A DNA stretch of 64,000 nucleotides from an uncultured Woeseiaceae bacterium (GTDB lineage Bacteria > Pseudomonadota > Gammaproteobacteria > Steroidobacterales > Woeseiaceae), in NCBI GenBank assembly GCA_905480215.1, contig CAJQPL010000031.1, positions 1 through 64,000 on the forward strand, written 5' to 3'. This document shows, in pieces, positions 49,434 to 58,077 of this stretch; position 1 is the stretch's first letter; every line of letters starts with the position of its first letter. The translations under genes were made by a program, and so were the position numbers. Under the pieces are notes generated by a model, which was not told where the DNA came from, did no database searches, and saw only the letters and a list, made by a program, of their open reading frames with translations.

Positions 49434-49883
49434 CTATGCGCCAGCAGAATGTTGGTGCGCGACGCTCGCGCAACGTTCGCAATTGACCCACCCGGAGTCA
49501 CCATCAACATAGTGTTCTTTTTTCCAGATTGGCAGACGTACTTTAATTTCGTCAATGATATATCGGCAAGCTTTGAATGCCTCATCGCGGTGCGCAGATG
49601 CGACTGCCACCCAAACAGCACAATCACCGATCTCCAAAAGGCCGGAGCGGTGCACACAATAAACCTTGAGATGCGGAAATCGCTGTTGCGCCTCTGCCAT
49701 TACCTTTTCGCCTTCAGCAATCGCCAACGGCTCGTAGACTTCGTATTCCAGGCGCTTAACCTGCTTGCCCTCGTTCACGTTTCGTACCCAACCTTCGAAA
49801 ACACAAAACCCACCCGCGCCCGGATCAAACATCTGCTGACGCAATTCTTCAGGGGCGATGTCTGTTTCTGCTATCGAGAACAT
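49434..49883 (-). CDS. moaE: Molybdopterin synthase catalytic subunit MoaE
   Basis: 149 residues that transfer sulfur from MoaD to precursor Z. FEGWVRNVNEG, LEYEVYEPLAIAEGEK, CVHRSGLLEIGDCAVWVAVASAHRDEAF and KKEHYVDGDSGWV with catalytic lysines. Start ATG 49883 (MFSIAETDIAP) fits the family; the frame is open further up. It follows moaD by one base, giving coupled expression. Confidence 0.95.
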   Translation of the reverse strand: MFSIAETDIAPEELRQQMFDPGAGGFCVFEGWVRNVNEGKQVKRLEYEVYEPLAIAEGEKVMAEAQQRFPHLKVYCVHRSGLLEIGDCAVWVAVASAHRDEAFKACRYIIDEIKVRLPIWKKEHYVDGDSGWVNCERCASVAHQHSAGA

Positions 49884-49884
49884 C

Positions 49885-50127
49885 TCAGCCACCTGCCACA
49901 GGAGGGAAAAGCAGAACGGTGTCACCATCACTTATGCTTGCCGACCAATCGGCCATCACATCGTTAACGGCGACCTTGCAATGACCAATCGGTTCGCTGG
50001 ATCCGTGTCGTGATCGAGTCTGCTCAAATACGTCCAGGGCAGTTGCGACATCCATATCCAGCACCTCTTCGCTCACTCCAGCGTTTTCGCGAAACATCGC
50101 AAAGTATCGAATTGTAATTTTCTTCAT
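49885..50127 (-). CDS. moaD: Molybdopterin synthase sulfur carrier subunit MoaD
   Basis: 80-residue ubiquitin-like carrier ending in the thiocarboxylated Gly-Gly (LLFPPVAGG). ITIRYFAMFRENAG at the start is typical. Overlaps mobA by four bases. Paired with MoaE next to it. Confidence 0.94.
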   Translation of the reverse strand: MKKITIRYFAMFRENAGVSEEVLDMDVATALDVFEQTRSRHGSSEPIGHCKVAVNDVMADWSASISDGDTVLLFPPVAGG

Positions 50128-50711
50128 TGACTAGCCTGCAACACGCTGCTCTCAAGATCATCCGGCGTGTTGATGTTGTCCAGCGATCCCGGCTCAATTT
50201 GTTGTAGTAAGCGCGTATCCGAGCGAATCAGCATCTTGCGAGGACACACGATACCGTCATCCACAAACTGTTGCACGATAGCCTTGCAGCCAACATGGTA
50301 CACAGCGCATAAGGGTTCAGGAAGGCCGTCATAAGTACTCGTATAAGCCGTGAATGGCTGATCGCCGTTACGAGACGCCAGCAAGTGCTCGATTGTCGCC
50401 TTCGTGATATTTGGCAAATCGCAGGCGGTGACCAGCCAATCGACATCGGGATGTTCTTCAAGGGCGGAGAGAATTCCGGCTATGGGTCCAACATTCTCAT
50501 AGCGGTCGACGATCTGCTTGAACTGGCTGCGTTCAGCATCATCCGCTTGACCTGCACGAGTGGAGACAAACACTTGCTGCACCGATTGGCCGAGTAAATC
50601 GACAACGAACGCCAGTTGCGATTGCCCGTTCCTATCCAGCAAGGCCTTATCGCGCCCCATACGCCGGCTTTCGCCACCGGCGAGCACCAAACCAAAGACA
50701 GGCCTAAGCAT
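50124..50711 (-). CDS. mobA: Molybdenum cofactor guanylyltransferase MobA
   Basis: 195 residues; attaches GMP to molybdopterin to give MGD for DMSO-reductase-type enzymes. Signature LVLAGGESRRMGRDKALL, VTACDLPNI, and FTAYTSTYDGLPEPLCAVYH. ATG 50711 starts the conserved strand and overlaps the moaC stop by eight bases; the open frame continues upstream inside moaC. Genes for mobB or moaB are not near. Confidence 0.93.
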   Translation of the reverse strand: MLRPVFGLVLAGGESRRMGRDKALLDRNGQSQLAFVVDLLGQSVQQVFVSTRAGQADDAERSQFKQIVDRYENVGPIAGILSALEEHPDVDWLVTACDLPNITKATIEHLLASRNGDQPFTAYTSTYDGLPEPLCAVYHVGCKAIVQQFVDDGIVCPRKMLIRSDTRLLQQIEPGSLDNINTPDDLESSVLQASQ

Positions 50712-51207
50712 CGCGTTCAAAATCCCGCTTGCCACCACTTTTTGAGATGAGTTTCGTTTCACTGATAACAATATCGTGCGACAGCGCTTTCAACATGTCA
50801 TAGACCGTCAATGCGGCAACACTGGCACCGGTCAACGCCTCCATCTCCACGCCTGTCTTGTGCGTCACTTTGCAACAACATTCAATAATTGCGTCGCTAC
50901 CTTGCACCTCGATCTTTATCTTGCAGCTATTCAGTCCCAGCGGATGGCAGAACGGAATCAGCTCGTGAGTTTTCTTTGCCGCCATGACCCCGGCAATAAT
51001 TGCAGTCGCAAACACAGGCCCTTTTTTGGTGGATATTTCTTTGTCGGATACCGCTGCCAGGACCTCATCCGGCAGGCGAACGATGGACTGCGCACAAGCC
51101 TCACGGTCGGTAACTGCTTTATCGCTTACATCGACCATGGTTGGTCGGTTATCGCTATCTACGTGACTGAGTTTGCTCAATTCATCCGCCCATTCTGTAC
51201 ATTTCAA
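50704..51207 (-). CDS. moaC: Cyclic pyranopterin monophosphate synthase MoaC
   Basis: 167 residues; second half of the precursor Z step. MVDVSDKAVTDREACAQ, KKGPVFATAIIAGVMAAKKTHELIPFCHPLGL, KTGVEMEALTGASVAALTVYDMLKA and the C-terminal SKSGGKRDFER are all conserved. The start overlaps the 3' end of moaA by 26 bases; a shorter start is possible but the N-terminal extension fits the family. Mid-operon between moaA and mobA. Confidence 0.95.
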   Translation of the reverse strand: MKCTEWADELSKLSHVDSDNRPTMVDVSDKAVTDREACAQSIVRLPDEVLAAVSDKEISTKKGPVFATAIIAGVMAAKKTHELIPFCHPLGLNSCKIKIEVQGSDAIIECCCKVTHKTGVEMEALTGASVAALTVYDMLKALSHDIVISETKLISKSGGKRDFERDA

Positions 51208-52243
51208 CTTTCCTTAAAACATGGTGTTCTGCCAAGTCGGGGCTGCGCAGCTCACTGTATCGGTCGGCTCGCTGCAGCCAGATACTCGACAGAATATCCC
51301 TGATTTCGTCATCCGCCGCACCGTTCCGCAGCGACGCTCTCAAATCTGTTCCCTGATTGGCAAACAAGCAGGTATACAACATGCCGTCCGCAGATAAGCG
51401 TGCGCGACTACAATCGCCGCAAAATGGTTCGGTAACGGACGATATGAAACCAATCTCGCCGCCGCCATCAACATATTCATACCGCCGTGCGACTTCGCCC
51501 GCATAATTCCTGCCAACAGCGCGCAACTGCCAACGTTCCTGGATTTTCGCCAGCAAGTCTTTAGATGGCACAACTTGATTCATGCGCCAGCCATTGCGAT
51601 TACCGACGTCCATGAATTCGATGAGTCGCACGATCGTGCCGCTGCCATGGAAGTGCTCAAGCAAATCCATGACCGTATGATCATTGACTCCCTTTTGCAC
51701 AACAACATTGATCTTAACCGGACCCAGGCCGGCGTCCTCTGCAGCCTTGATTCCTGTAAGAACTTGTTGCAATTCGCCTCTCCCACCACTCATGGCACGA
51801 AAAACATCTGCATCAACGCTATCAAGACTAACTGTCACTCGATGTAGTCCGGCAGCCGCTAACTTTTCAGCCGCAGGTGCCAGCAACATGCCGTTCGTTG
51901 TCAACGCGAGATCCTCAACGCCGGGCAGGCTCACCAGCCGCCGAATAAGATCGCCAATTTTTTTATCCAGCAAGGGTTCGCCACCGGTCAATCGAATTTT
52001 GCTGACGCCGAGCTCACTGGCTGCCGCTGCGACGCGCATGATCTCGTCGTAGTTCAGCCGTTGCTGTTTCTTTAGAAATTCGTAGTCCGAATTGTACTTT
52101 GCTTCTGGCATGCAATACGGGCAGCGAAAATTGCACTGATCAAGCACTGAGATGCGCAGATCATGCAGCGGTCGAGATAGCGCATCTACGATAGGCGCAG
52201 AGCCACCGGCAGACTCACTTTTAGGATTGATTTGGGACGTCAT
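51182..52243 (-). CDS. moaA: GTP 3',8-cyclase MoaA
   Basis: 353 residues from ATG 52243 (MTSQINPKSESAGG); the frame is open to 52345 and the true start is uncertain because no ribosome site is clear. Radical-SAM cluster LDQCNFRCPYCMPE, KIRLTGGEPLLDK, LALTTNGMLL, and the second cluster with FCGDCSRARLSADGMLYTCLF. It makes the cyclic GTP product used by MoaC and heads the moa operon, divergent from the acyl-CoA dehydrogenase at 52345. Confidence 0.94.
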   Translation of the reverse strand: MTSQINPKSESAGGSAPIVDALSRPLHDLRISVLDQCNFRCPYCMPEAKYNSDYEFLKKQQRLNYDEIMRVAAAASELGVSKIRLTGGEPLLDKKIGDLIRRLVSLPGVEDLALTTNGMLLAPAAEKLAAAGLHRVTVSLDSVDADVFRAMSGGRGELQQVLTGIKAAEDAGLGPVKINVVVQKGVNDHTVMDLLEHFHGSGTIVRLIEFMDVGNRNGWRMNQVVPSKDLLAKIQERWQLRAVGRNYAGEVARRYEYVDGGGEIGFISSVTEPFCGDCSRARLSADGMLYTCLFANQGTDLRASLRNGAADDEIRDILSSIWLQRADRYSELRSPDLAEHHVLRKVEMYRMGG

Positions 52244-52344
52244 GCAGGCATTGTGCATTAAGAGCCGCCATGACCCAATAGATTCAGACCTTAATCGCCG
52301 CATTTGGTAAGCTCTTTCTCCGTAGCCATAGCAGAGAACACTCA

Positions 52345-53547
52345 ATGAATGTCACTTTTTCAAACGAAGAGATCGCTTTTCGCGCAGAGGTGCGAGCATT
52401 CTTCGAAACTGAATTTCCTCAGGACATTCTGGAAAAGCAGAGACTCTCTATAGCGCTAACACGTGAAGACGTCGTGCGCTGGCACAAAGTGGCCTACAAA
52501 CGCGGCTGGGGTGCGCCGAATTGGCCGACTGAGCACGGCGGCACAGGCTGGACCTCAGTGCAAAAATACATTTTTGCTGACGAACAAGCACGTGCCTCCG
52601 CGCCTGTATATCTATCCTTCGGCGTCTCCATGGTCGGACCCATCATTTACACCTTCGGCACCGAACAACAGAAACAGCGTTTTCTACCCGACATCCTGGA
52701 ATTCAATACCTGGTGGTGCCAGGGCTACTCGGAGCCCGGCTCCGGCTCCGACCTTGCATCGCTAAGTACCAAGGCGGACCTCAATGGTGATCATTACGTC
52801 GTCAACGGCACCAAGACCTGGACCACGCTTGCGCAATTTGCCGATTGGATTTTCTGTCTGGTGCGAACAAATAGTGACGTTGCCAGACGCCAGGAAGGCA
52901 TCAGCTTCGTTCTGATCGACATGAAGCAGCCCGGTGTAAGCGTCAAACCAATCAAATTGCTGGACGGCGAATGTGAGGTCAATGAGATCCACTTCGACAA
53001 TGTGAAGATACCCGTTGAAAATCTCGTCGGCGAGGAAGGCAAAGGCTGGACCTACGGCAAGGTCCTGCTGCAACACGAGCGCACGAACATTGCCGGGGTG
53101 GCGAATTCGAAGTACCGATTGGAGCGTCTTCGAGCACAAACAAACGAATCAATTCGCGGTGCAACGCCGTTGGCAAATAATTCAGTATTCATGCGCAAGC
53201 TCGCTGCCGCTGAAGTTGAATTGAAAGCGCTTGAGTACACCGAGCTTCGCACGCTGGCTTCGATAAGCTCCGGAAAAGCGCCGGGACCAGAGTCATCAAT
53301 ATTGAAAGTCGCCGGTACAGAGCTACACCAGCAAATCGACTCACTGTACGTCGAGGCAGCTGGATATTACGCGTTACCTTTCGTGCCCGAGCAATACGAT
53401 ATCGACTTCCCTATAGATGAGCGTATCGGCAACGGCACGCAAACTAAGTCCGCGCTTTCGTATTTTAATCACCGCAAAGTTTCTATTTTCGGTGGTTCCA
53501 ACGAAATTCAAAAGAACATTATTGCCAAGCACGTGCTTGGTATATAG
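52345..53547 (+). CDS. Acyl-CoA dehydrogenase, large-subunit type
   Basis: 400 residues. WGAPNWPTEHGGTGW, YSEPGSGSDLASLSTKA (FAD/substrate loop), WTTLAQFADWIFCLVRT, and C-terminal FGGSNEIQKNIIAKHVLG. It is followed by a shorter, diverged homologue, as in paired heteromeric acyl-CoA dehydrogenases (for example the PimC/PimD and mycobacterial FadE pairs). A catalytic Glu is not obvious in the usual place, which is common in one subunit. Substrate unknown; the electrons would go to ETF and the oxidoreductase at 34 kb. Confidence 0.9.
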   Translation: MNVTFSNEEIAFRAEVRAFFETEFPQDILEKQRLSIALTREDVVRWHKVAYKRGWGAPNWPTEHGGTGWTSVQKYIFADEQARASAPVYLSFGVSMVGPIIYTFGTEQQKQRFLPDILEFNTWWCQGYSEPGSGSDLASLSTKADLNGDHYVVNGTKTWTTLAQFADWIFCLVRTNSDVARRQEGISFVLIDMKQPGVSVKPIKLLDGECEVNEIHFDNVKIPVENLVGEEGKGWTYGKVLLQHERTNIAGVANSKYRLERLRAQTNESIRGATPLANNSVFMRKLAAAEVELKALEYTELRTLASISSGKAPGPESSILKVAGTELHQQIDSLYVEAAGYYALPFVPEQYDIDFPIDERIGNGTQTKSALSYFNHRKVSIFGGSNEIQKNIIAKHVLGI

Positions 53548-53560
53548 GCGGCGGATAAAA

Positions 53561-54706
53561 ATGGACCTTTCACTCAACGACGTACAAATGATGCTTGCCG
53601 ACAGCGTCGACAAATTTATTGGCAACGACTACGACTTCGAGACGCGACAGAAATATGCGGACAGCAAGCAAGGTTACAGCGATGCCGCCTGGCAAACTTT
53701 CGCGGAGCTTGGCTGGACATCCGTCACTCTCAGTGAAGACGACGGCGGTTTCGGTGGCGGCCCGGTTGACCTGACAGTAGTAATGGAGCGCTTTGGCCGC
53801 GGACTGGTCGTGGAGCCTTTTCTCGCGAACGTAGTATTGGCTGGCGGGGTTTTGAAACGTGACGCGAACGCGACGCAGAAATCTGCATGGTTGCTTGCTG
53901 CCATAAGTGGTGAGCTGCAAACCACTCTCGCCTTTACTGAACCATCATCCGGCTACCAGATAAGTGATATCACAACGACTGCCGTCAGTGGCGAAGACGA
54001 CGACCAATCGTGGCAGCTCAGCGGCAGCAAAGCCCACGTCATCAACGGTGGCAGCGCCGAACTGATTATCGTCGCTGCAAGGACGTCCGGCGAGCGCAGG
54101 GATAAACACGGCATTACCCTGTTCGGAATACCTGCCACTGCGCCCGGCATGACAATTCGCAGCTACCCGACGGTCGATGGCTTGCGCGCTGCCGAGATCA
54201 GTCTGGATAACGTAATGGCGAACCACTCCCAGGTTATCGGCAAGATCGACTCAGGCTACGAAACCCTGAATTCAGCCGTTGCGGATGCAACGCTGGCCGT
54301 TTGCGCCGAAGCAATCGGCATCATGACAGTGCTCACCGAAAAGACGATCGAATTCTCGAAAGGACGGGTTCAGTTCGGCGTACCAATTAGTAGCTTCCAG
54401 GCACTGCAACACCGCATGGTCGAAATGTACACAGCCTGTGAGCAAAGTCGTTCGTTGCTAATGTGGGCGGCTATGATGATGCACAAAGGGGGCCCTGCGG
54501 CTGAGCAGGCGATACATTCAATTAAATATCAGGTCGGTATCGCCGGTAAGCGCGTCGGAGAAGAGGCCATACAGATTCATGGCGGCATGGGCGTAACGTG
54601 GGAGTTAGACGTCTCCCACTACTTCAAGCGCCTGACTGCCATCGGCTTAATGTTTGGCAGTGCCGACTGGCATCTGGACCAACTTGCAGCACCCGACGTC
54701 GCGTGA
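53561..54706 (+). CDS. Acyl-CoA dehydrogenase, small-subunit type
   Basis: 381 residues from ATG 53561 (MDLSLNDVQMMLADS); the frame is open upstream inside the previous gene. WTSVTLSEDDGGFGGG, AFTEPSSGYQISDI, and IHGGMGVTWELDVSHYFKR near the end. It is shorter and more diverged than its neighbour, with a 13-base gap; likely the second subunit of an alpha2-beta2 enzyme. Its stop overlaps the GTG start of the transporter gene, so the four-gene set is one operon. Confidence 0.9.
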   Translation: MDLSLNDVQMMLADSVDKFIGNDYDFETRQKYADSKQGYSDAAWQTFAELGWTSVTLSEDDGGFGGGPVDLTVVMERFGRGLVVEPFLANVVLAGGVLKRDANATQKSAWLLAAISGELQTTLAFTEPSSGYQISDITTTAVSGEDDDQSWQLSGSKAHVINGGSAELIIVAARTSGERRDKHGITLFGIPATAPGMTIRSYPTVDGLRAAEISLDNVMANHSQVIGKIDSGYETLNSAVADATLAVCAEAIGIMTVLTEKTIEFSKGRVQFGVPISSFQALQHRMVEMYTACEQSRSLLMWAAMMMHKGGPAAEQAIHSIKYQVGIAGKRVGEEAIQIHGGMGVTWELDVSHYFKRLTAIGLMFGSADWHLDQLAAPDVA

Positions 54707-55455
54707 TCCCCAACAGCATCGCAGTCTATTTTGCCGCCAATCAGGAGGTTCTCTGGCTAACTACGCTGCTCGTTGATCTGGGCGGCACCGTTCTGCTGTA
54801 TAGGCTTTTTGGCAAAGCAGGACTTCAAGTTGCGATCGCTACGGCTATTATTCTGGCCAATATTCAAGGTCCAAAACTGACTATCATTTTTGGCTTGCAG
54901 ACCAGTCTCGGCGTCATCTTTTATTCCACCATATTTTTCGCAACCGATGTATTGAGCGAAAACTACGGACGTGCGGAAGCTAACAAAGCGGTGCGCATGG
55001 GTTTTGCAGTCAGTGTAATTGTGCTACTCATGCTCAGTCTCGCGCTGCTCTACCAACCCAGCGATAAACCGGAAACGGCCGCCTTCGCATCCAGTATTCA
55101 CAATGCTTTCGTGACCATTGTGAACTTCACGCCACGATTCGTGTTCGGCTCGCTGCTGGCCTACTACATTAGCCAGAGTTTTGACGTTTGGGCATTTCAC
55201 AAAATCAAGACGATAACGGGAGAGCGCTGGCTGTGGCTACGAAACACCGGGTCGACACTACTCTCTCAGGTGCTGGATACCGCAGTATATTCGCTCGTCG
55301 TTTGGTGGGGTATCGTTGACTTGAGAACAGCAATTGCCCTCGGCGCGGCAAAGTATGTATTCAAGCTGGCGATCGCAATGATTGATACAATTTTTGTTTA
55401 CTGGGCTCGGCATACATTTCGCCAGCGACAAGCTATGCAGGCATTACCCGACTAG
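54703..55455 (+). CDS. yhhQ: Queuosine precursor transporter YhhQ family
   Basis: 250-residue integral membrane protein with about six helices. WLTTLLVDLGGTVLLYRLFG, NIQGPKLTIIFGLQTSLGVIFY, FFATDVLSENYGRAEANKAVR and LSQVLDTAVYSLVVWWG are the family signatures for preQ0/preQ1 uptake. Start GTG 54703 overlaps the stop of the acyl-CoA dehydrogenase (GTGA). With tgt and queA in the window this supports salvage of queuosine precursors. Confidence 0.93.
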   Translation: MIPNSIAVYFAANQEVLWLTTLLVDLGGTVLLYRLFGKAGLQVAIATAIILANIQGPKLTIIFGLQTSLGVIFYSTIFFATDVLSENYGRAEANKAVRMGFAVSVIVLLMLSLALLYQPSDKPETAAFASSIHNAFVTIVNFTPRFVFGSLLAYYISQSFDVWAFHKIKTITGERWLWLRNTGSTLLSQVLDTAVYSLVVWWGIVDLRTAIALGAAKYVFKLAIAMIDTIFVYWARHTFRQRQAMQALPD

Positions 55456-55469
55456 AAGGTGACACAATT

Positions 55470-56273
55470 ATGAAATGCTCAGGTGTCATAACAATGACAA
55501 CAGATTTTGGTCATAAGGGACCATTTACGGCTGTTATGCGCGGCGTCATTCTTAGTCGGAATCCTGACGCGAAAATCATCGACCTCGCGCACGATATTCC
55601 ACCACAGTGGCCACCCGAGGCAGGATTCTGGATTCGTCGGGCGTATTCATATTTTCCCGCAGGGTCGATTCACCTCGGGATCGTTGATCCCGGTGTCGGC
55701 ACGGAACGCGACATTCTGCTTGCCGAAAGTGACGGGCACGTATTCATCGCACCGGACAACGGTCTTCTGGCATCGTTGCTTGATCACGCCGACGATGCGA
55801 ACGTGTGGCGACTCGAGATGGATCGCCTCTCTAGCCTCAGCCTTCCACCACCCAGCGCGACGTTTCATGGCAGAGATATATTTGCGCCAGTCGCCGCTGA
55901 ACTAGCCGCTGGCCGGCTATCCCTGAGCGCTATAGGCAAGCCCGTTAATGAGTGGACTCCGGCATGGCTGGATGAGCCCGATGAGCGCGCTAATAAAGTG
56001 ACCGGATCGATCGTTACCATAGACGCATTTGGCAATCTCATTAGCAATATTGACGCATCGATGATCGAGGACTTTCGCCAGCCTATCGCCAATATCGCGG
56101 GACATGCCATCGAGATGCTGACAACCTATGGTCGCGCCAAGCCTGGCAGTTTACTAGCGCTCATCAATTCTTTTGGCGTTATTGAAATTGCCAAAGCTGA
56201 AGGAAGCGCGGCCGACGGATTAGGATCCGAACGTGGCGCGCCGCTGATTATTAGCGACGGAGCAAGCGCCTGA
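55470..56273 (+). CDS. SAM hydrolase / hydroxide adenosyltransferase family protein
   Basis: 267 residues of the DUF62 family, which splits SAM to adenosine and methionine. TTDFGHKGPFTAVMRGVI, LAHDIPPQWPPEAGFWIRRA, GIVDPGVGT, FIAPDNGLL, and a C-terminal domain with IVTIDAFGNLISNI. The catalytic Asp of TTDFG and the His region are present. It lies 14 bases after yhhQ. Convergent with glnS: the two stop codons are separated by one base. Confidence 0.9.
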   Translation: MKCSGVITMTTDFGHKGPFTAVMRGVILSRNPDAKIIDLAHDIPPQWPPEAGFWIRRAYSYFPAGSIHLGIVDPGVGTERDILLAESDGHVFIAPDNGLLASLLDHADDANVWRLEMDRLSSLSLPPPSATFHGRDIFAPVAAELAAGRLSLSAIGKPVNEWTPAWLDEPDERANKVTGSIVTIDAFGNLISNIDASMIEDFRQPIANIAGHAIEMLTTYGRAKPGSLLALINSFGVIEIAKAEGSAADGLGSERGAPLIISDGASA

Positions 56274-56274
56274 T

Positions 56275-57957
56275 CTAGCCTTGTTGTTGCATCGCTTGTT
56301 TTTCGAGTTTCGCCCACGAGTCGCGCAGCGTCACTACCCGATTGAAGATTCGTTTGTTGGCAGAATCTGTCTCACTGTCGGGACAAAAATACCCAAGCCG
56401 CTCAAACTGAACTACTTCGCCAGAACTCAATTCAGACAATGAAGGTTCGAGTTTCGCAGATACCGTTTCAAGCGAAGTTGCGTTGAGAACCGCGCGGAAA
56501 TCTTCCGCCTTGTTTGGATTCACTTCTGTGAACAAGCGATCGTAGAGATTGACCTCGGCATCGATGCAATGCGCGCTGGAAACCCAATGAATAGTGCCCT
56601 TCACTTTGCGCTCACTGCGGCCCGTGCCACTGCGTGTATCGGGGTCGTAGCTGCAGCGCAATTCAACGACGTCGCCTGCGTCGTTCTTAATCACTTCGTC
56701 GCAGCGAATAATATAGCCAAAGCGAAGCCGTACTTCGCCGTCAGGTTTTAAGCGAAAGAATTTCCGTGGCGCCTCTTCCATGAAATCGTCTTGTTCAATC
56801 CACAGCTCTCGCGAAAATGGCAGCGACCGGGTACCCATTTCAGGACGGCCCGGATGATTCATCGCCTCCATCATTTCAACTTTGTCGTCCGGATAGTTGC
56901 TTAGAACAACCTTCAACGGTCTTAGAACTGCCATGCGGCGCGGCGACTCTTCGCCGAGATTTTCGCGAAGACAATTTTCAAACGCACCCATCTCGATAAG
57001 CTTGTTTTTCTTTGTAACTCCGGCCCGTCGTACGAAATCAAGCAATGCAGCAGCCGGGTAACCACGACGGCGCATACCGGAAATCGTGGGCATGCGGGGA
57101 TCATCCCAACCGTCAACAATGCCCTCCTCGACCAAAGCATTCAATTTACGTTTACTTGTAATCGCATACGCCAGATTAAGGCGCGAGAACTCGATTTGTC
57201 TCGGTAAATGCTCTGGCTTGAGCTGCTCAAGAAACCAGTTGTACAGCGGCCGGTGGTCTTCAAACTCCAACGTGCATAAAGAGTGCGTGACGCCCTCAAA
57301 CGCATCGGACATCGTGTGCGCAAAGTCGTACAGCGGATAAATGCACCAGCTGTCGCCGGTATGCTGGTGCGACAAATGACGGATACGGTACAGAGCCGGA
57401 TCGCGCAAATTCATATTCGGTGATGCCATGTCGATTTTTGCACGCAGCATCATCTCGCCGTCCGCAAACTCGCCGTTACGCATGCGCTCGAACAGTTCGA
57501 GGTTTTCCGCAACACTGCGGTCACGGTACGGGCTGTTCTTGCCAGCTTCCGTCAGTGTTCCGCGATAAGTACGAGTATCCTCAGCACTCAGACTGTCCAC
57601 GTAGGCTTTGTCGATTTCGATCAAGCGCACAGCGGCCTTGTGCAATTGGCCAAAGTAGTCGGACGCGTGAGTTAGCCGATCCTGCCAGTCGAAGCCCAGC
57701 CAGCGCACATCTCGCTCGATGGCGTCAACATACTCGACTTTCTCCTTGCCTGGATTGGTATCGTCGAAGCGCAAGTAGGTACGACCGCCGGTTTCAGCGG
57801 TGACGCCGAAATTCAGGCAAATTGCCATCACATGCCCTATATGCAGGTAGCCGTTCGGCTCCGGCGGAAACCGGGTAACGACTTGTTGGTGCTTACCCGA
57901 CGCCAGATCATCGTGGATGATTTGACGGATAAAGTCCCGTGATTCGATTTCGCTCAT
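56275..57957 (-). CDS. glnS: Glutaminyl-tRNA synthetase
   Basis: 560-residue class I synthetase. FPPEPNGYLHIGHVMAICLNFG (HIGH), FDDTNPGKEKVEYVDAIERDVRWLGF and the signature loop AITSKRKLNAL, where E. coli has VMSKR: the Met is Thr here. C-terminal anticodon-binding beta-barrels are complete. Start ATG 57957 (MSEIESRDF) is preferred over an upstream in-frame ATG at 57993. It is divergent from thrS. Confidence 0.96.
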   Translation of the reverse strand: MSEIESRDFIRQIIHDDLASGKHQQVVTRFPPEPNGYLHIGHVMAICLNFGVTAETGGRTYLRFDDTNPGKEKVEYVDAIERDVRWLGFDWQDRLTHASDYFGQLHKAAVRLIEIDKAYVDSLSAEDTRTYRGTLTEAGKNSPYRDRSVAENLELFERMRNGEFADGEMMLRAKIDMASPNMNLRDPALYRIRHLSHQHTGDSWCIYPLYDFAHTMSDAFEGVTHSLCTLEFEDHRPLYNWFLEQLKPEHLPRQIEFSRLNLAYAITSKRKLNALVEEGIVDGWDDPRMPTISGMRRRGYPAAALLDFVRRAGVTKKNKLIEMGAFENCLRENLGEESPRRMAVLRPLKVVLSNYPDDKVEMMEAMNHPGRPEMGTRSLPFSRELWIEQDDFMEEAPRKFFRLKPDGEVRLRFGYIIRCDEVIKNDAGDVVELRCSYDPDTRSGTGRSERKVKGTIHWVSSAHCIDAEVNLYDRLFTEVNPNKAEDFRAVLNATSLETVSAKLEPSLSELSSGEVVQFERLGYFCPDSETDSANKRIFNRVVTLRDSWAKLEKQAMQQQG

Positions 57958-58077
57958 GAAGATTTCGACAACTGATTTTCGAAGGGGCGTCATTGTACTC
58001 GAACTTGTTTATCCACGGGGCATTTCGCGTACAATATCGCGCCGTTACAGTCACTTCTTCGAGCAGCAAATCGAATT

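Noticed and set aside
49424..49657. N-terminal extension of the MaoC frame
   Set aside because: It overlaps moaE in another frame and carries no hydratase homology; a TTG with a good ribosome site at 49423 fits instead.
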